The notes under the pieces were generated by a model. That model searched no databases, had not been told where the DNA came from, and saw nothing but the letters and a program-made list of their open reading frames with translations. Source: Kitasatospora sp. NBC_01250 (GTDB lineage: Bacteria > Actinomycetota > Actinomycetes > Streptomycetales > Streptomycetaceae). From it: 64,000 nucleotides of DNA. The stretch covers positions 4,836,001-4,900,000 of the forward strand of contig NZ_CP108476.1 in NCBI RefSeq assembly GCF_036226465.1, given 5' to 3'. How positions within the stretch are numbered: position 1 is the first letter of the stretch; each line of letters opens with the position of its first letter. Positions 9,311 through 16,486 of this stretch are shown here, piece by piece. Position numbers and translations under genes: made by a program.

Positions 9311-9422
9311 GCAGCGTGCGACGCGGAGCAGGGCCGCGGCGGTGCTTCATGATGACCGCCGTGGCCAAGCCGAGGAGGGGTCTTCCGACCTGGGGATCCC
9401 GGCCTCCGCTGAACCCGTGCTG

Positions 9423-9442
9423 GCAAGTTCGGGCAAGTTCGG
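9423..9442. repeat. Tandem 10-bp direct repeat upstream of the DUF6879 genes
   Basis: GCAAGTTCGG occurs twice back to back, 68 bases before the first gene of the island. The core GCAAGTTC occurs again at 11114-11121 inside the inverted repeat 11109-11125, upstream of another island gene. Confidence 0.7.
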
Positions 9443-9510
9443 CGTTCTGAGCCCGCAACTGCGGCACGCTGTGTCACAGCGCTCGACTCCGCAGCCAAAG
9501 GAGACGCACG

Positions 9511-9738
9511 ATGGCACTGCACAGGCTTGGGAAGGACCCGGAGAGTCGCAACGGCAACTCGCCTACCGTCTACTACGACGACGTCACCGACAACTACCTG
9601 CTACAAGGGTGGAAGGTGCTTGACGAGGAGCGGCTGTCGCAGCTGGACATCCCGGACCACGAGGATGTCATCGAGTTCCCGCGCCGCATGATGAAGTTCT
9701 TCCCGGAGGTCAACCACGGTGCCGACGCCGACAGTTGA
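9511..9738 (+). CDS. Small hypothetical protein paired with DUF6879 gene
   Basis: A 75-residue, acidic, soluble protein with no membrane segment or signal peptide. ATG 9511 follows AAAGGAG. Its stop overlaps the start region of the downstream DUF6879-like gene by 20 bases, so the two are coupled. Small genes of this sort commonly precede DUF6879 genes in Streptomyces loci with DUF5753-type XRE regulators. Function unknown. Confidence 0.75.
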   Translation: MALHRLGKDPESRNGNSPTVYYDDVTDNYLLQGWKVLDEERLSQLDIPDHEDVIEFPRRMMKFFPEVNHGADADS

Positions 9739-10228
9739 TCAGTTGCTCAGGGAAGCGACCAGGAGCGCCAAGCACCTTGAGATGCGCGACGGGTACATGC
9801 TCGACGACCCGTGCTTCATCACCTGGCAGCGGGAGAACCGGGTAGAGCTGGACGCTGGGAGCCAGGCGTGGCGCGCGGCAGTCTCAGGTGCCACGCACCG
9901 AGGAGTCCAGGTGCAGCGCGCCCGCGTCTTCTCGACGCCCGCCAGCGACTACCTGCGCTTCGAGTACGAGTACACGACGTCGCTCAACCAGCCTGCCGGC
10001 GAGGACGTCCGATGGCTTCCGCGACGGCGGAGTACCGCCATCGCTCTACCGGGGAACGACTTCTGGCTGTTCGACGATGAGACCCTCCTCGTTCTTCACT
10101 TCGCGGGCAACGGCGACTGGGAGGGCGCCGAGATCGACACGCGACCGGCAGCCATCGACCTGTGCCGGGAGGCATTCGAGGCCGTCTGGCGACAAGCCGT
10201 GCCGCACGAGGACTACAGCATCGTCTGA
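9719..10228 (+). CDS. DUF6879 family protein
   Basis: A 169-residue soluble protein resembling the DUF6879 family of actinomycetes: an N-terminal segment with MRDGYMLDD, a central RARVFSTPASDYLRFEY block, and the family-typical WLPR then DFWLFDD and LVLHFAGNGDWEG. It overlaps the upstream small gene by 20 bases and is followed 7 bases later by an XRE regulator, so these three form an operon. Such proteins accompany Scr1/WhiJ-like regulators; the molecular role is not known. The family call is from recalled motifs. Confidence 0.75.
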   Translation: MPTPTVDQLLREATRSAKHLEMRDGYMLDDPCFITWQRENRVELDAGSQAWRAAVSGATHRGVQVQRARVFSTPASDYLRFEYEYTTSLNQPAGEDVRWLPRRRSTAIALPGNDFWLFDDETLLVLHFAGNGDWEGAEIDTRPAAIDLCREAFEAVWRQAVPHEDYSIV

Positions 10229-10234
10229 CGAACA

Positions 10235-11095
10235 GTGACCTCCGAAACACCAGCGGTCCGCCAGCGCCGGCTCGACCTCGGAAAGCGGCTGGGAGAGATC
10301 CGGAGAGACGCACGCCTCACAGCGCGGGAGCTCGCCTCTCGCGCTGGTTGGCACGAGTCCAAGTGCTCCAACATCCAGAGCGGACGCAGGCTCCCCAGCA
10401 GCGACGACATCCGCGCGTGGACAGCCGTGTGCGGTGTGCCCGAACAAGCCGACGACCTGATCGCCGCCGCCCACGGCATCGAGGGAATGTACGTCGAATG
10501 GCGGCGCGCCGCACGCAACGGTGCCCGCCACATTCAGTACACGGCGGTACCGCTCTTCAAGGGCACCCGGCACTTCCGCATCTACGAGCCAGGCGTCATT
10601 CCTGGGCTCCTCCAGACGAGGGCCTACGCTGGGGCCATCCTCAGCACGTCCGTACGCCGCTTGGATTCAGGTGCCGACGTCGAAGCGGAGATCGAAGCGG
10701 CGGTCGAGGGCAGGCTGCAGAGGCAGGAAGTGCTCTACGACGGCGGTGGGCGGCGCTTCGCCTTCCTGATCGAAGAGTCCGCGCTGCGCTCCCGCGTGGC
10801 CGATGACGAGACTATGGCCGCCCAGTACGGCCATCTCCTGCGGGTCGCCGAGCTACCGCATGTCAGCCTCGGCGTCATCCCGTCCGGCGTTCGGCGCGCG
10901 GTGTGGCCGGTCGAAGGGTTCTGGATCTTCGACCAGGCGCGTGTCGTCGTCGAGACCGTCACGGCCGAGATCACCATCACCCAGCCCAGCGAGGTGCGGC
11001 AGTACGCCCGCACCTTCGCCCAGCTCGGGCAGCTCGCTGTTCACGGCGCTGCTCTCCGGTCTCTTGTGACCACCGCGATCGACTCGCTGGGCTGA
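10235..11095 (+). CDS. XRE-family regulator with DUF5753 (Scr1/WhiJ-like)
   Basis: A 286-residue protein: N-terminal XRE helix-turn-helix (residues about 28-52, with ELASRAGWHESKCSNIQSG) and a C-terminal DUF5753 domain marked by YEPGVIPGLLQTRAYA near residues 115-131. Start is GTG 10235. Proteins of this type in Streptomyces (WhiJ and relatives) are developmental or antibiotic regulators that work with DUF397 partners; here the partner class is DUF6879 instead. A paralogue with a DUF397 partner lies at 13558-14424. Confidence 0.88.
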   Translation: MTSETPAVRQRRLDLGKRLGEIRRDARLTARELASRAGWHESKCSNIQSGRRLPSSDDIRAWTAVCGVPEQADDLIAAAHGIEGMYVEWRRAARNGARHIQYTAVPLFKGTRHFRIYEPGVIPGLLQTRAYAGAILSTSVRRLDSGADVEAEIEAAVEGRLQRQEVLYDGGGRRFAFLIEESALRSRVADDETMAAQYGHLLRVAELPHVSLGVIPSGVRRAVWPVEGFWIFDQARVVVETVTAEITITQPSEVRQYARTFAQLGQLAVHGAALRSLVTTAIDSLG

Positions 11096-11108
11096 ACCTC
11101 CCGGCAAA

Positions 11109-11125
11109 CCAGGGCAAGTTCCTGG
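11109..11125. promoter_or_regulatory. Inverted repeat containing GCAAGTTC core
   Basis: CCAGG-GCAAGTT-CCTGG: five-base arms round a core shared with the tandem repeat at 9423-9442. It lies 71 bases before the GTG of the next gene and may be an operator for an island regulator. Confidence 0.4.
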
Positions 11126-11195
11126 AGACGCGGTCGCCGTGGCTCCTACCTTCTTCCTGGGGACAGTACCAACTGCCCCGAGGAAGTGGGTTGTT

Positions 11196-11444
11196 GTGGC
11201 CGCGAGCACCCGAATCAGGAAGACGGTCAGCGCCGGGGAGATGGCCGAGGTCCGAGCCGAGTACCTCGCCGCACAGGGGGATCGCGTCGCGCGCGGCACG
11301 CCCGAACTGGTCAACACCGCGTGGTGCGGCTGTCCGAAGCACCAGTGCACGAAGGACGACATTATCGTGACATCTCCCACCGAGAGGCCACCAGGCCCCA
11401 TGCCGCCGGATGGCGACACCACCGACCCCGACCGCGACGAGTAG
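11196..11444 (+). CDS. Small hypothetical protein with CGCPKHQC motif
   Basis: An 82-residue protein. GTG 11196 is chosen because AGGAAG lies 9 bases upstream; an ATG at 11139 would add 19 residues without a ribosome site. A short helical part (AGEMAEVRAEYLAAQGD) precedes CGCPKHQC (Cys-x-Cys-x4-Cys), which could bind a metal, and an acidic Pro-rich tail ends in DPDRDE. It is followed 19 bases later by a 32-residue peptide gene with a strong ribosome site. No known family recognised. Confidence 0.6.
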   Translation: MAASTRIRKTVSAGEMAEVRAEYLAAQGDRVARGTPELVNTAWCGCPKHQCTKDDIIVTSPTERPPGPMPPDGDTTDPDRDE

Positions 11445-11463
11445 GAAGCAGGAGGAACTACTC

Positions 11464-11562
11464 ATGAGCACTGCCACGATGAAGCACAAGGGGGACGCGA
11501 AGCCGCCGCCGAAGCACGCGGGCAAGCCCGCGCCGGAGAACCCCAACCCGCCGCAGAAGTAG
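11464..11562 (+). CDS. 32-residue Lys/Pro-rich peptide
   Basis: ATG 11464 is preceded by CAGGAGGAA at good spacing, and the frame ends at TAG 11560-11562 just before a strong terminator. The product is basic and Pro-rich: after MSTATMKHKG come DAKPPPKHAG and a run of KP, PEN and PNPP ending in QK. It lacks a hydrophobic segment, cysteines and an obvious leader/core boundary. It could be a small regulatory peptide or a substrate peptide; nothing nearby is a recognisable modification enzyme except the GNAT-like protein downstream. Too short for ordinary gene calling. Confidence 0.5.
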   Translation: MSTATMKHKGDAKPPPKHAGKPAPENPNPPQK

Positions 11563-11577
11563 CGGTTCGGCCAGCAG

Positions 11578-11623
11578 GGCGGCAGGCCCCTCGCGCGCGT
11601 CGCGTCGTGAGGGGCCTGCCGCC
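11578..11623 (+). terminator. Intrinsic terminator after the small peptide gene
   Basis: A perfect 15-bp stem (GGCGGCAGGCCCCTC pairing with GAGGGGCCTGCCGCC) around a 16-base loop, followed by GTTTTC. It closes the 9511-11562 gene group. Confidence 0.85.
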
Positions 11624-11643
11624 GTTTTCGAGGGAGAACGGCG

Positions 11644-12210
11644 ATGGATGACCGACTTGTCATCGCGTACAGCACACGGCACTTCTCCGAGACGGACTGG
11701 GCTCTGAGGGCGGACCGCTGGACGGCGTCCTTCTACCAGAATGACTCGGGCAAGGTATTCGGGACCGCCGTGATCACCCGTGTTGTTCCTGGTGCGGTCC
11801 CGAACATCCGGGAGACGCTGGCTGCCGACCCGGGCCTTCTCGACCGCATCCCGCAGGTGATCTTCACCGAGGACGGCAGGATGACCCCTGCCGTGGCCGA
11901 GCTGCGGCCCTCGCTGTTGCTCCTGCTGGAGTCGGTCGAGGTCTGCGACGAATGGCGCGGGAAGGGCGTGGGGATGCGCCTGGCCGTCGAAGCCCTGCGC
12001 CGCCTAGCTGTGCCTGGGGCGCTGGCAGTGTGCTATCCGGCACCCGTCCATCCGCAGCACGGGCCTGGAGAGGTCTGCTCGTACGAGTCCGATGATCCTG
12101 AGGTTCGGCGCCCGGACGAGGAGGCCGTGGTGAAGCTCCGGCGCGCCTGGGCGGGGCATGGCTTCTCGCTGCTCGCCGACGCCGTGTACGTCCGCCGGGT
12201 GGAGTTCTAG
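11644..12210 (+). CDS. GNAT-like acetyltransferase
   Basis: A 188-residue protein. The stretch VEVCDEWRGKGVGMRL (about residues 99-114) fits GNAT motif A, where R-x-x-G-x-G binds acetyl-CoA pyrophosphate; a C-terminal KLRRAWAGHGFS resembles motif B. The central region is atypical, so the substrate is unknown. ATG 11644 follows GGGAGAACGGCG. It begins 20 bases after a terminator, so it has its own transcript, and it converges with a minus-strand small membrane protein whose end it overlaps by 4 bases. Confidence 0.65.
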   Translation: MDDRLVIAYSTRHFSETDWALRADRWTASFYQNDSGKVFGTAVITRVVPGAVPNIRETLAADPGLLDRIPQVIFTEDGRMTPAVAELRPSLLLLLESVEVCDEWRGKGVGMRLAVEALRRLAVPGALAVCYPAPVHPQHGPGEVCSYESDDPEVRRPDEEAVVKLRRAWAGHGFSLLADAVYVRRVEF

Positions 12211-12368
12211 CCAGGTGGAGGGGGTGGGCCCGTCGGGAGGGTGGTGTCCTCGTCGGGCCGGGTCAGCCGGAGGGAGGTGACGACTCCGAGGGCGACGCCG
12301 GCGATCGCGAGCGCGAAGCAGATCGCCAGGGCCGCGATGATCAGAGCGTCCTCGGTGCCGGGCCTCAC
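12207..12368 (-). CDS. 53-residue single-pass membrane protein
   Basis: GTG 12368 overlaps the TGA of the upstream gene as GTGA. The protein has an N-terminal acidic start (RPGTED), one hydrophobic segment of about 24 residues (ALIIAALAICFALAIAGVAL and following VV), then a short Arg-containing, acidic, Pro-rich tail ending PPPPPG. It is the last of four overlapping genes. It may anchor the upstream products at the membrane; no family recognised. Confidence 0.6.
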   Translation of the reverse strand: MRPGTEDALIIAALAICFALAIAGVALGVVTSLRLTRPDEDTTLPTGPPPPPG

Positions 12369-12604
12369 CGGTGGATGCCGATGAGGCGCCGGCCGAGCCG
12401 GGCGGCCAGGTCCTGGAGCAGGTGATCGGCCTGCTGGTGGGTGAGGGCGAGGGCGAGTTGTTCGCCGGGGCCGACGTGGATGTCGAGGTCGACGGCGGCC
12501 CGGAGCTGGAGGGCGGCGTCGGGCGCGGACTCGACGTCGAGGTGGGCGACGGTGGTCCGCTCGACGTGGGGCGCGGCGCCGCCGAGGATGATCAGGACTC
12601 CCAT
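12365..12604 (-). CDS. Small hypothetical protein (79 aa) in the ATPase operon
   Basis: ATG 12604 lies inside the end of the upstream gene (13-base overlap) and the stop overlaps the next start as GTGA. The sequence begins MGVLIILGGAAPHVERTT and ends with HLLQDLAARLGRRL, with a central DIHVGPGEQLALAL. It is soluble and mixed alpha/beta in appearance. No family recognised. The overlaps on both sides argue that it is translated. Confidence 0.6.
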   Translation of the reverse strand: MGVLIILGGAAPHVERTTVAHLDVESAPDAALQLRAAVDLDIHVGPGEQLALALTHQQADHLLQDLAARLGRRLIGIHR

Positions 12605-12855
12605 GGTTCTTGCTCCCTCCCTTCCAGCTCGCGGATCAGGTCGAGGAGGTTGAGCAGGGTGCTGACCGGGGCGTTGCCGAAGTTGACGAGGACGTGCCCG
12701 TCGACGGTGCCGTTGGTCCGGGCGGAGCCCCAGAGAAGGCCGAACTGGTTTCCTCGCTGCTGGAGTTCGGTGATCAGCTCGGTCACCTGGGCATCGTCGT
12801 AGTCGCAGGTACGGGGGTCGGCCGGCGCGATCGGCGCACGGCGGGCGGCGGTCAC
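12592..12855 (-). CDS. Small hypothetical protein (87 aa) coupled to RsbW-like ATPase
   Basis: GTG 12855 overlaps the ATPase stop as GTGA. The product has an N-terminal helix (QVTELITELQQRGNQF), a central WGSARTNGTVDGHVLVNFGN and a C-terminal helix STLLNLLDLIRELEG. No catalytic motif or membrane segment is seen. As the second gene of a strictly overlapping set it probably works with the ATPase. Confidence 0.6.
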   Translation of the reverse strand: MTAARRAPIAPADPRTCDYDDAQVTELITELQQRGNQFGLLWGSARTNGTVDGHVLVNFGNAPVSTLLNLLDLIRELEGREQEPWES

Positions 12856-13253
12856 GCGGCCGAGTCCAGCTCGAACCAGACGCGTTTGCCGCCGCGCTCG
12901 TGCGGGTCGGCGCCGAACCGGTGGGTGAGCGCGCGGACCAGGTGCAGGCCCCTGCCGGACAGCTCGTAGGGATCGGCGGTGCGGGGGCGCTGCTCGGGCA
13001 GAGCGGGGCTGTCGTCGGCGACGGAGACCCGGAGCGTGCGGAAGGCCTGGTCGGCGAGGAGCACGACCACGACGACGGGCGCGGGGCTGCCGCCGTGCTT
13101 CCAGGCATTGACGAAGAGCTCGTGCAGGGCGAGTTCGGCGTCGTGGATGAGGTCGTCGGACCACCCAGCGGTGGTGAGGAGGTCGCGCAGCTCCTTGCGG
13201 GCGGCGGACCAGTCGGGCGGCTGGGAGAAGGTGGGGCGGGCACAGGAAGGCAT
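12852..13253 (-). CDS. ATP-binding protein, RsbW-like anti-sigma/GHKL ATPase
   Basis: A 133-residue GHKL ATPase domain on its own, as in the HATPase_c_2 proteins abundant in Streptomyces. N-box HDAELALHELFVNAWKH (residues 38-53, E45 and N49), D-box VADDSPALP (about 78-86), and G-box LSGRGLHLV (99-107). ATG 13253 has GGAGG five bases upstream. Relatives act as anti-sigma kinases or in conservon-like sets. It heads a four-gene operon with overlaps at every junction and is divergent from an XRE/DUF397 pair. Confidence 0.8.
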   Translation of the reverse strand: MPSCARPTFSQPPDWSAARKELRDLLTTAGWSDDLIHDAELALHELFVNAWKHGGSPAPVVVVVLLADQAFRTLRVSVADDSPALPEQRPRTADPYELSGRGLHLVRALTHRFGADPHERGGKRVWFELDSAA

Positions 13254-13557
13254 GGGAACCTCCGCGAGGCGGTGGACTGGTGAGGATGAGGATGCGGTGA
13301 TCGGCGGATGCGTCGCCGTGAGCCAGGCCAGGACGGGACTGGTTGAGGTCGCGTGTGGCTGCTCTGCGGTGCGGGGCAGTGTGCGCCTACTGCCCTGGTG
13401 AAAGGCGTTACTGACGATCCGTCGGATCGGGTATGGCAACGACCATAGCGCACGAGGTCCCAAATTTGTGCCGCACATCACGAGGTTCATCCGATCGTGG
13501 ATGGCACGGTGCTGCGCGTGCGGCAGACTGCTCTCAACCAGCTGTTGAGAGGAGACC
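13254..13557. other. 304-bp divergent regulatory region between ATPase operon and XRE gene
   Basis: No gene is seen. It holds a perfect 15-base palindrome CGATCCG-T-CGGATCG at 13415-13429, an AT-richer stretch around 13455-13470 (CCAAATTTGTG), and the inverted repeat at 13531-13551. Promoters for both directions should be here, but I cannot place the -10 and -35 boxes with confidence. Confidence 0.6.
13531..13551 (+). promoter_or_regulatory. Perfect inverted repeat abutting the XRE gene's ribosome site
   Basis: CTCTCAAC-CAGCT-GTTGAGAG: 8-base perfect arms. The right arm runs directly into the GGAG that serves ATG 13558. It could be the autoregulatory operator of the XRE protein, or an RNA hairpin partly hiding the ribosome site. 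Confidence 0.65.
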
Positions 13558-14424
13558 ATGGCCCTTCGAACGAACCCGACTCTCCGTCAGCGCCGACTTG
13601 GCACCGAGCTGCGGCGGATGCGGGAGCAGGCCGGCCTCGGAGGCAGCCAGCTCGCGCGCCAACTCGGCATCAACCCTGCCCATGTCACGCAGATGGAGAG
13701 CGGCAGGACCGGGCTCAGCGTGGAGCGCTTGTACACCATCGCTGACCTGTGCATGTGCACCAGCGAGCCCCTGGTCAGCGCGCTGGCCGACATCATCATC
13801 AACCGGGGACCGAGCGGCTGGTGGGAGGAGTACCGAGGTGTGCTTTCGTCCCATCTCCTCGATCTGGCAGAGCTGGAGGGGCACGCATCGAAGCTCACCT
13901 GCTTTTCTCTGTCCTACGTCCCTGGGCTGCTCCAGACAGGTTCCTACGCCAACGCCTTGTTCGCGCAGACGCTTCTGCCCCTCCCGCAACAGGAAGTCGA
14001 CACCAGGACCACGTTCCGCCTGCGCAGGCAACAGGTTGTCCGATCAACCGGGACGCCCTACTCGTCACTCCTGTACGAATCCTGCCTACGCGGCCAGTTC
14101 GGTGGGGCCGCAGTGCTCCGCGGCCAGCTTGCCTCGCTCCTGGAAGACTCCGAGCGCCCGGGGATCTCGATCAGAGTCGTGCCGTTCGATGCGGCAGTCT
14201 TTCCGATCCCGAGTGAGAGCATCGGCCACATGGCAGGCCCAGTAGCGGAGTTGGACACCATCCAGCTCGATGCCTTTGACGGTTCCCGCCTCCTCGACTC
14301 ACCCGCTCAGCTTGGGCGCTATCGCGCAACCTTTGATCGCATCGGATCTATTGCACTGTCAGAAGATGAATCACGCGTCTTCATTCGTTCCATCATGAAA
14401 GAGATGCAAGGAATCAATGACTAG
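13558..14424 (+). CDS. XRE-family regulator with DUF5753 (Scr1/WhiJ-like)
   Basis: A 288-residue protein with an XRE helix-turn-helix at residues 29-51 (SQLARQLGINPAHVTQMESG) and a DUF5753 domain announced by LSYVPGLLQTGSYANAL near residue 118. ATG 13558 has GGAGACC upstream. It overlaps the following DUF397 gene by 8 bases, the classic regulator/partner pair of Streptomyces WhiJ-type loci. The last 100 bases are clearly less GC-rich than the surroundings, consistent with an acquired locus. Confidence 0.9.
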   Translation: MALRTNPTLRQRRLGTELRRMREQAGLGGSQLARQLGINPAHVTQMESGRTGLSVERLYTIADLCMCTSEPLVSALADIIINRGPSGWWEEYRGVLSSHLLDLAELEGHASKLTCFSLSYVPGLLQTGSYANALFAQTLLPLPQQEVDTRTTFRLRRQQVVRSTGTPYSSLLYESCLRGQFGGAAVLRGQLASLLEDSERPGISIRVVPFDAAVFPIPSESIGHMAGPVAELDTIQLDAFDGSRLLDSPAQLGRYRATFDRIGSIALSEDESRVFIRSIMKEMQGIND

Positions 14425-14620
14425 CTCACAGTGGCAGAAGTCCAGCTTCAGCAGCAATGACGAGGAGTGCGTCGAAGTCCGCACCGCCGACGGCCTGATC
14501 GAGCTCCGCGAGTCCGACGAGGGCGACGTCATCGTCCGCACCACCCCCGTCAAGTTCGCCAAGTTCCTCCAGGGTGTCAAGGACGGCGAGTTCGACCACT
14601 TCGCCAGCCCATCCAACTGA
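14417..14620 (+). CDS. DUF397 family protein
   Basis: A 67-residue protein with the DUF397 signature: W-x-K-SSFS near the N-terminus (QWQKSSFSSNDEECVEV), then VRTADGLIELRES and the C-terminal W/F-containing KFAKFLQGVKDGEFD. ATG 14417 lies inside the end of the XRE gene, so the two are co-translated. DUF397 proteins act with their linked XRE/DUF5753 partner, probably by direct binding. A strong terminator follows. Confidence 0.92.
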   Translation: MTSSQWQKSSFSSNDEECVEVRTADGLIELRESDEGDVIVRTTPVKFAKFLQGVKDGEFDHFASPSN

Positions 14621-14641
14621 ACCATCGGGCCGTTGCCCGCC

Positions 14642-14683
14642 GAAGGCCGCCGAGCTGCGCGAAGGCGCGGGTCGGCGGCCTTC
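14642..14683 (+). terminator. Intrinsic terminator after DUF397 gene
   Basis: A perfect 12-bp stem GAAGGCCGCCGA / TCGGCGGCCTTC with an 18-base loop, followed by TTCC. It marks the right end of the accessory island. Confidence 0.75.
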
Positions 14684-14863
14684 TTCCGCTGTGCGTCGGC
14701 TACACCAGAGCGGACCCACCCGCCGGCCCGGTGCGCAAAGGGAGCGACCCTAGCGCGCGGACCGGGCGTCCGTCCGGCGTTTGCGCGATTTGTCGGATCA
14801 GCTGTTCGGCCGTGCCACGCTGCTGGAGGCGTTGCTGGGACGACCGGAGGCGAAACGATTCTC

Positions 14864-16474
14864 TTGAGCACGCGACAGGTCACCGTGAAATCGCTCGCCG
14901 CGATGCTGGTCCGCTCGGGGCAGGGGTCGGCCGCGGCCACCTCGGTGCCGGGGATGACGACGCCGCTGCCGACGCCGGTGGCGCCCCAGCCGACCGGGCA
15001 GGTCGTGCCGCCGATGCCGACCGAGCCGCCGGCCGTACCGCCCGCCGCCCCACCGGCCACCACCCCGCCGGTCACTCCCCTGCCGGTCGGCCCCGCGCCG
15101 GTCGCCCCGTCGGTCGCCGCTCCGGCCGGTTCGGCGCTCGACCTGGTGCGCCCCGCCCCCGCCGCCGAGCCCCGCCCGGCCATCGAGCCGCTGTTCCGCT
15201 GGGCCCCCGGCCTCAACTGGACCGGACCGGGCGATGGTTGGAGCCAGGCCTGGGCGGCGCCGGGCCCGCCCACCGTCCCCGGTCCCGCTCCCGGGCAGTT
15301 CGCACCGGCCGCCCCGGTCGACGCCGCCCAACCGCCCACCGCCCGCGACCTGGAGCTGATCCGGGCCACCCTGGCGGTGGTCGAGCCGGTGGCGGACCGG
15401 GCCACCGCACACTTCTACGCGCTGATCTTCCTGCACCACCCCGAGGTGCGCTCGCTCTTCCCCGCCGCCATGGACGTGCAGCGCGACCGCCTCTTCCGGG
15501 CCCTGCTCCAGGCCGCCCGCAGCGCCGACGACCCGGCGGGCCTGACCGCCTACCTGGCCCGGCTCGGCCAGGGCCACCGCAAGTACGGCACGCTCAGCGG
15601 CCACTACGCGCCGGTGGGCGAGTGCCTGGTGGCGACGCTCGCGCGGTACTGCGGCACCCGCTGGGACGCCGAGGCCGAGCTGGCCTGGCGCCGGGTCTAC
15701 GGGCTGGTCTCCCGGATCATGATCGAGGCCGCCGAGCAGGCGGCCGTCGGCTCGCCGCCCTGGTGGCAGGCCGAGGTGGTCTCGCACCGGAGGCTGGGCC
15801 GGGACGTGGCGGCGATCACCGTGCGGCCCGACCAGGCCTACCCGTACCGGGCCGGCCAGTACACCAGCCTGGAGACGCCCTGGTGGCCGCGGGTCTGGCG
15901 GCACTTCTCGTTCGCCACCGCGCCGCGCCCCGACGGGCTGCTGACCTTCCACGTCAAGGCCCTGCAGGCCGGCTGGGTGAGCAGCGCGCTGGTGCGCCGG
16001 GCGGCGCCCGGGGACGTGCTGCGGCTGGGTCCGCCCGCCGGGAGCATGGTGCTCGACCACGCCGTGCCGGCCCCGCTGCTCTGCCTGGGCGGCGGTACCG
16101 GGATCGCGCCGATCGCCGCGCTGGTCGAGGAGTTGGCCGCGCACGGCAACCCGGCCGGGCGCCAGGTGGCGGTCTTCTACGGCGCCCGGCTGCACGCCGA
16201 CCTCTACCAGCTGCCGGAGCTGCAGGAGTCGGCGCGGCGGCACGCCTGGCTCACGGTCTGCCCGGTGGTCTCCGAACCGGACGAGGAGCCCGGCGGCGAC
16301 GGTGCGCTGCGCGGGCTGCTGGGTGACGTGGTGGTGCGCAACGGTCCGTGGGACGGGCACCACGCCTACCTCAGCGGTCCGGCGGCGATGGTGCGCCGCT
16401 CGGCTGCCGCGCTGCTGCGCTCGGGGGTGCGGGCCGAGCACCTGCACCACGACCTGCCCGACGGGCAGAGCTGA
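14864..16474 (+). CDS. Globin-ferredoxin reductase fusion (flavohaemoglobin-like)
   Basis: Domain order: a Pro/Ala-rich disordered N-terminus of about 150 residues; a globin domain (from LELIRATLAVVEPVADRATA, proximal His in GQGHRKYG); an FAD-binding reductase barrel (PYRAGQYTSLETPWW, then RHFSFATAPR); and an NAD(P)H domain with LCLGGGTGIAP. Such proteins detoxify nitric oxide or transfer electrons to a haem. The start is uncertain: TTG 14864 (GGAGG 13 bases upstream), GTG 14885 and ATG 14903 are in frame; I list the longest. The N-terminal extension is much longer than in classical Hmp. Monocistronic; converges with a Nudix gene. Confidence 0.88.
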   Translation: MSTRQVTVKSLAAMLVRSGQGSAAATSVPGMTTPLPTPVAPQPTGQVVPPMPTEPPAVPPAAPPATTPPVTPLPVGPAPVAPSVAAPAGSALDLVRPAPAAEPRPAIEPLFRWAPGLNWTGPGDGWSQAWAAPGPPTVPGPAPGQFAPAAPVDAAQPPTARDLELIRATLAVVEPVADRATAHFYALIFLHHPEVRSLFPAAMDVQRDRLFRALLQAARSADDPAGLTAYLARLGQGHRKYGTLSGHYAPVGECLVATLARYCGTRWDAEAELAWRRVYGLVSRIMIEAAEQAAVGSPPWWQAEVVSHRRLGRDVAAITVRPDQAYPYRAGQYTSLETPWWPRVWRHFSFATAPRPDGLLTFHVKALQAGWVSSALVRRAAPGDVLRLGPPAGSMVLDHAVPAPLLCLGGGTGIAPIAALVEELAAHGNPAGRQVAVFYGARLHADLYQLPELQESARRHAWLTVCPVVSEPDEEPGGDGALRGLLGDVVVRNGPWDGHHAYLSGPAAMVRRSAAALLRSGVRAEHLHHDLPDGQS

Positions 16475-16486
16475 ACCCGGCAGGCC

